This document shows positions 31,849 through 34,082 of a stretch of DNA of 34,082 nt, piece by piece. The position numbers were made by a program, and so were the translations under genes. The stretch comes from Ga0077527 sp038316355 (lineage in GTDB: Bacteria; Pseudomonadota; Gammaproteobacteria; Burkholderiales; SG8-41), in contig JBBQAO010000034.1 of assembly GCA_038316355.1 (NCBI GenBank), forward strand, positions 1 to 34,082, given 5' to 3'. How positions within the stretch are numbered: position 1 is the first letter of the stretch; every line of letters begins with the position of its first letter. Under the pieces are notes generated by a model. It was not told the DNA's origin, made no database searches, and was given only the letters and a program-made list of their open reading frames with translations.

Positions 31849-32817
31849 ATGCGTTTCATGATGAAAGCAATAACAGCTGCGGTATGCGCGGCGCTGTCCT
31901 GCGCAGTGATGGCGCAGAGCTTCCCGGCGAAGCCGGTGCGCATCGTGGTGCCGTTCCCTCCGGGCGGCGGCGTGGATATCGTCGCGCGCGTGGTCGGACC
32001 CAAACTCTCGGCGCAGTACGGCCAGCAGGTGATCGTCGAGAATCGCGCCGGCGCGGCCGGCATCATCGGCACTGAATTCGCGGCGCGCGCCGCCCCCGAT
32101 GGATACACCTGGGCAATTGCGACGCTGGGCAACCTTGCGGCGAATAAACACCTCTATGCGAGGATGACGGTTGATCCGCTGAAAGACCTGGCGGCGGTGA
32201 CGCAGGTGGTGGATGTGCATTTTGTGATGGTGGCGCATCCGTCGCTGCCGGCGAAAACCGTGCCGCAGTTGATTGCGCTGGCCAAAGCGCGACCGGGTGA
32301 AATCACCTACGCGTCCTCCGGTGCGGGCGGCGCGCCGCACCTCGGCGGGGAACTTTTCAATCGCCTCGCCGGCGTAAAAATCACCCATGTGCCGTACAAG
32401 GGCAGCGGCCCCAGTTTTGCCGACCTGCTGGGCGGGCATGTGTCACTGACCTACGACAGCATGCTGCAGGCGCTGCCGTACATCCGTGACAAAAAGCTGG
32501 TGGCACTGGGCGTGCTCGGGGCGAAACGCGCCGCGGCGCTGCCCGATGTGCCGACCATCGCCGAGCAGGGCGTCAAGGGTTACGAGTTGACCAACTGGTT
32601 CGGCCTGGTGGTGCCGGCGGCCACACCGAAAGATCTGATCGTGCGCATCCACGGTGATTTCACCAAGGTGCTTCAGGACAGGGAGATCCGCGACAGGATC
32701 GCCGGCATGGGCGCCGACGTGGTGGGAAATTCGCCGGAGCAGTTCGCCGCGTTCTGGCGCAACGAGTCGGAGAAGTGGGGGCGGGTGATTCGGGAGGCGG
32801 GGATTCGCGCCGAGTAG
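31849..32817 (+). CDS. Bug-family tripartite tricarboxylate transporter substrate-binding protein
   Basis: A 322-residue periplasmic receptor in an operon with the maleate-isomerase-family gene. I take the ATG at 31849, with GGGGGAG ending 5 bases upstream; GTG 31843 and ATG 31846 are alternatives. The signal peptide ends AVMAQ before SFPAKPVRIVVPFPPGGGVD. Family segments include AAGIIGTEFAARAAPDGYTW, then YASSGAGGAPHLGGELF, then THVPYKGSGPSFADLLGG. It is an orphan receptor without TctA/TctB in the window. The neighbour suggests a C4 dicarboxylate-like ligand, which is inference. Confidence 0.93.
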   Translation: MRFMMKAITAAVCAALSCAVMAQSFPAKPVRIVVPFPPGGGVDIVARVVGPKLSAQYGQQVIVENRAGAAGIIGTEFAARAAPDGYTWAIATLGNLAANKHLYARMTVDPLKDLAAVTQVVDVHFVMVAHPSLPAKTVPQLIALAKARPGEITYASSGAGGAPHLGGELFNRLAGVKITHVPYKGSGPSFADLLGGHVSLTYDSMLQALPYIRDKKLVALGVLGAKRAAALPDVPTIAEQGVKGYELTNWFGLVVPAATPKDLIVRIHGDFTKVLQDREIRDRIAGMGADVVGNSPEQFAAFWRNESEKWGRVIREAGIRAE

Positions 32818-32835
32818 TTTTAAAAGCGTGATTAA

Positions 32836-32901
32836 GTGATTAGGTGACTATGTAATTACAGTGGCCCGACTGGTCACTTAATTACATAGTTACCTAATCA
32901 C
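32836..32901. terminator. 23-bp inverted repeat between convergent genes
   Basis: The arms at 32836-32858 and 32879-32901 are complementary at 22 of 23 positions, beginning GTGATTAGGTGAC and ending ACCTAATCAC, around a 20-base loop that itself contains CAGT/ACTG. It lies between the stops of the Bug and dienelactone hydrolase genes. It is AT-rich, with no T-run, so it could be a bidirectional terminator or a miniature repeat element. Confidence 0.6.
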
Positions 32902-32906
32902 GGAAG

Positions 32907-33602
32907 TTAGCGCAGCGCGCTGAGCAATGCCAATGCCTTGTCCATAGAGAATTTGCGCGTGTCCGCACTGTAGGCCTTGGCATTCTCCGGCATCATGTAG
33001 CCATGCAGGATGCCGGGGAAGATGTGCACTTCCAGGCTGCCCAGGGTTTGTGCCCTGGCGACGTACGCGGCCTGCACGTCCGGCGGTGCAGCGGTGTCCT
33101 GGTCACCCCAGATCAGACACACCGGTTTGGTCAGGCCGTCGAATTCCTGCAGGAAATCCTTCATCTGCGTGCTGTGGCAGCCGATGCCGGCATCGTAGCC
33201 GAGGCGCTTGGGGCCGAGGATCGCGAACGGGCCGCCGAAACAAAAACCCATCGCCACGGCGCGGCCGTTGTGCTGTTTCAACTGGCGCACGGCGAGCAGC
33301 GTGTCGGCCATGTCGGTTTCACCGGACTTCAACACCGGCATCCGCGGCTGCGAGCGTTGTCCGGCGCGTTCGTCTTCACGCGGCAGCGGGCCGGGGATGG
33401 TACGCCAGAACAGGTCGGGTGCAGCGGCGATATAACCGGCTGCGGCGAACTCGTCGGCAATGCCGCAGATGTCGGCATTGACGCCGTGCACCGCAGAGGC
33501 CAGCACGATCGCCGGCACCTTGTTGTTGCTGACGGGTTTGGCGATGTAGCAGTCGAATTCGCCGTTGTTGCGCGAGCGGACCTTGATGGTTTTGCCGGGC
33601 AT
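32907..33602 (-). CDS. Dienelactone hydrolase family protein
   Basis: A 231-residue cytoplasmic alpha/beta hydrolase with a cysteine nucleophile. The triad is C121 in VAMGFCFGGPFA, D168 in LIWGDQDTAAP and H200 in FPGILHGYMMP. The N-terminal part has APDLFWRTIPGPLPREDERA, typical of carboxymethylenebutenolidase-like proteins. Members hydrolyse dienelactones from chlorocatechol breakdown, but many have other substrates and no chlorocatechol genes are here. It starts 7 bases after the FKBP stop and is co-transcribed with it. Confidence 0.9.
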   Translation of the reverse strand: MPGKTIKVRSRNNGEFDCYIAKPVSNNKVPAIVLASAVHGVNADICGIADEFAAAGYIAAAPDLFWRTIPGPLPREDERAGQRSQPRMPVLKSGETDMADTLLAVRQLKQHNGRAVAMGFCFGGPFAILGPKRLGYDAGIGCHSTQMKDFLQEFDGLTKPVCLIWGDQDTAAPPDVQAAYVARAQTLGSLEVHIFPGILHGYMMPENAKAYSADTRKFSMDKALALLSALR

Positions 33603-33609
33603 GGGAGGC

Positions 33610-33954
33610 TCAGCCGATCGCGAGCAATTCGACTTCGAACACCAGTGTGGCGTTCGGCGGAATCACGCCACCCGCGCCACGTGCGCCGTAACCGAGTGCC
33701 GGCGGAATCGTCAGCTTGCGTTTGCCGCCGATTTTCATGCCCTGCACGCCTTCGTCCCAGCCGCGGATGACGCGGCCGCCGTCCAGCGGAAACACGAAGG
33801 GATCATCGCGGTCCTTGCTCGAGTCGAATTTTTTGCCGTCGGTGAGCCAGCCGGTGTAATGCACCGTGACTTCAATGCCGGCGGTCGCTTCCGCGCCGTC
33901 GCCGGTGACGAGGTCTTCAATGATCAGTCCGCTAGCGGTGGTGATTGATGCCAT
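33610..33954 (-). CDS. FKBP-type peptidyl-prolyl cis-trans isomerase
   Basis: A 114-residue single-domain FKBP. The start is the ATG at 33952-33954, with AAGGAAG about 5 bases upstream; ten upstream in-frame codons are rejected. Family motifs are TVHYTGWLTDGKKFDSS, FPLDGGRVIRGWDEGVQGMK, then KRKLTIPPALGYGARGAGG and IPPNATLVFEVELL. No signal peptide, so it is cytoplasmic. It speeds proline isomerisation during protein folding. The first gene of a two-gene operon with the dienelactone hydrolase; the 128 bases to the window edge hold no gene I can support. Confidence 0.95.
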   Translation of the reverse strand: MASITTASGLIIEDLVTGDGAEATAGIEVTVHYTGWLTDGKKFDSSKDRDDPFVFPLDGGRVIRGWDEGVQGMKIGGKRKLTIPPALGYGARGAGGVIPPNATLVFEVELLAIG

Positions 33955-34082
33955 GGGTCTTCCTTGTTCAGATTGAGGCTGCATTATGCATCAGACTCAC
34001 AAAGGGGAAAGCGGCGGGCAATTTGGGTGGAATCGCGCCTTTGCAAACAGGGTCAGAAGAGGAATTCCAGTGGAGTGGATCA

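Noticed and set aside
31213..32439. Antisense frame of 408 codons opposite the maleate-isomerase and Bug genes
   Set aside because: It spans two clear plus-strand genes and their intergenic space, so it is a shadow.

Overview
The window looks like a chromosomal segment of a GC-rich betaproteobacterium, most likely Burkholderiales-like. Pointers are five Bug/TctC-type periplasmic receptors without their membrane partners, a glutamate/aspartate-type ABC operon, a FimV-type N-terminal domain protein, NnrU, and REP-like intergenic palindromes. No tRNA, rRNA, CRISPR array or complete insertion sequence was seen.

Layout. Positions 1-2810 (minus) hold an amino-acid ABC importer read gltI, gltJ, gltK, gltL, with a strong terminator between gltI and the permeases. 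A Cys/Cys aspartate/glutamate racemase lies just upstream (2961-3683). A 53-residue membrane peptide (3874-4035), an alpha/beta hydrolase and a DMT/EamA exporter follow. On the plus strand dnaE (6351-9863) overlaps a periplasmic TPR protein; an acylphosphatase and a DsrE-like lipoprotein come next.

The most notable block is 11559-16826. A minus-strand unit reads Bug receptor, Bug receptor, a selenoprotein, then a 371-residue partner whose start overlaps the selenoprotein stop. The selenoprotein gene is one reading frame interrupted by a single in-frame TGA inside a U-G-S-C motif. A bacterial SECIS-like hairpin lies directly downstream of that TGA. A divergent enolase-superfamily gene shares a 364-bp control region containing a palindrome. 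Together these look like an organic-acid uptake and conversion locus built around a selenoenzyme.

Positions 16832-18011 carry a MNT/HEPN toxin-antitoxin-like pair. The winged-helix/nucleotidyltransferase partner is intact and has twin palindromes at its promoter and start. The HEPN partner is broken by a 14-bp tandem duplication. A third Bug receptor, an S24-peptidase remnant and two small genes follow up to 20097.

From 20184 the window is mostly housekeeping or envelope: an HI0933-type flavoprotein, a short FimV-like protein, NnrU, a TonB-dependent receptor, a membrane-anchored Mrr-type nuclease, a secreted alpha/beta hydrolase, a fourth Bug receptor, a DEDDy exonuclease, an AmiD-like lipoprotein amidase, a maleate-isomerase-family enzyme followed by the fifth Bug receptor, and a dienelactone hydrolase/FKBP pair.
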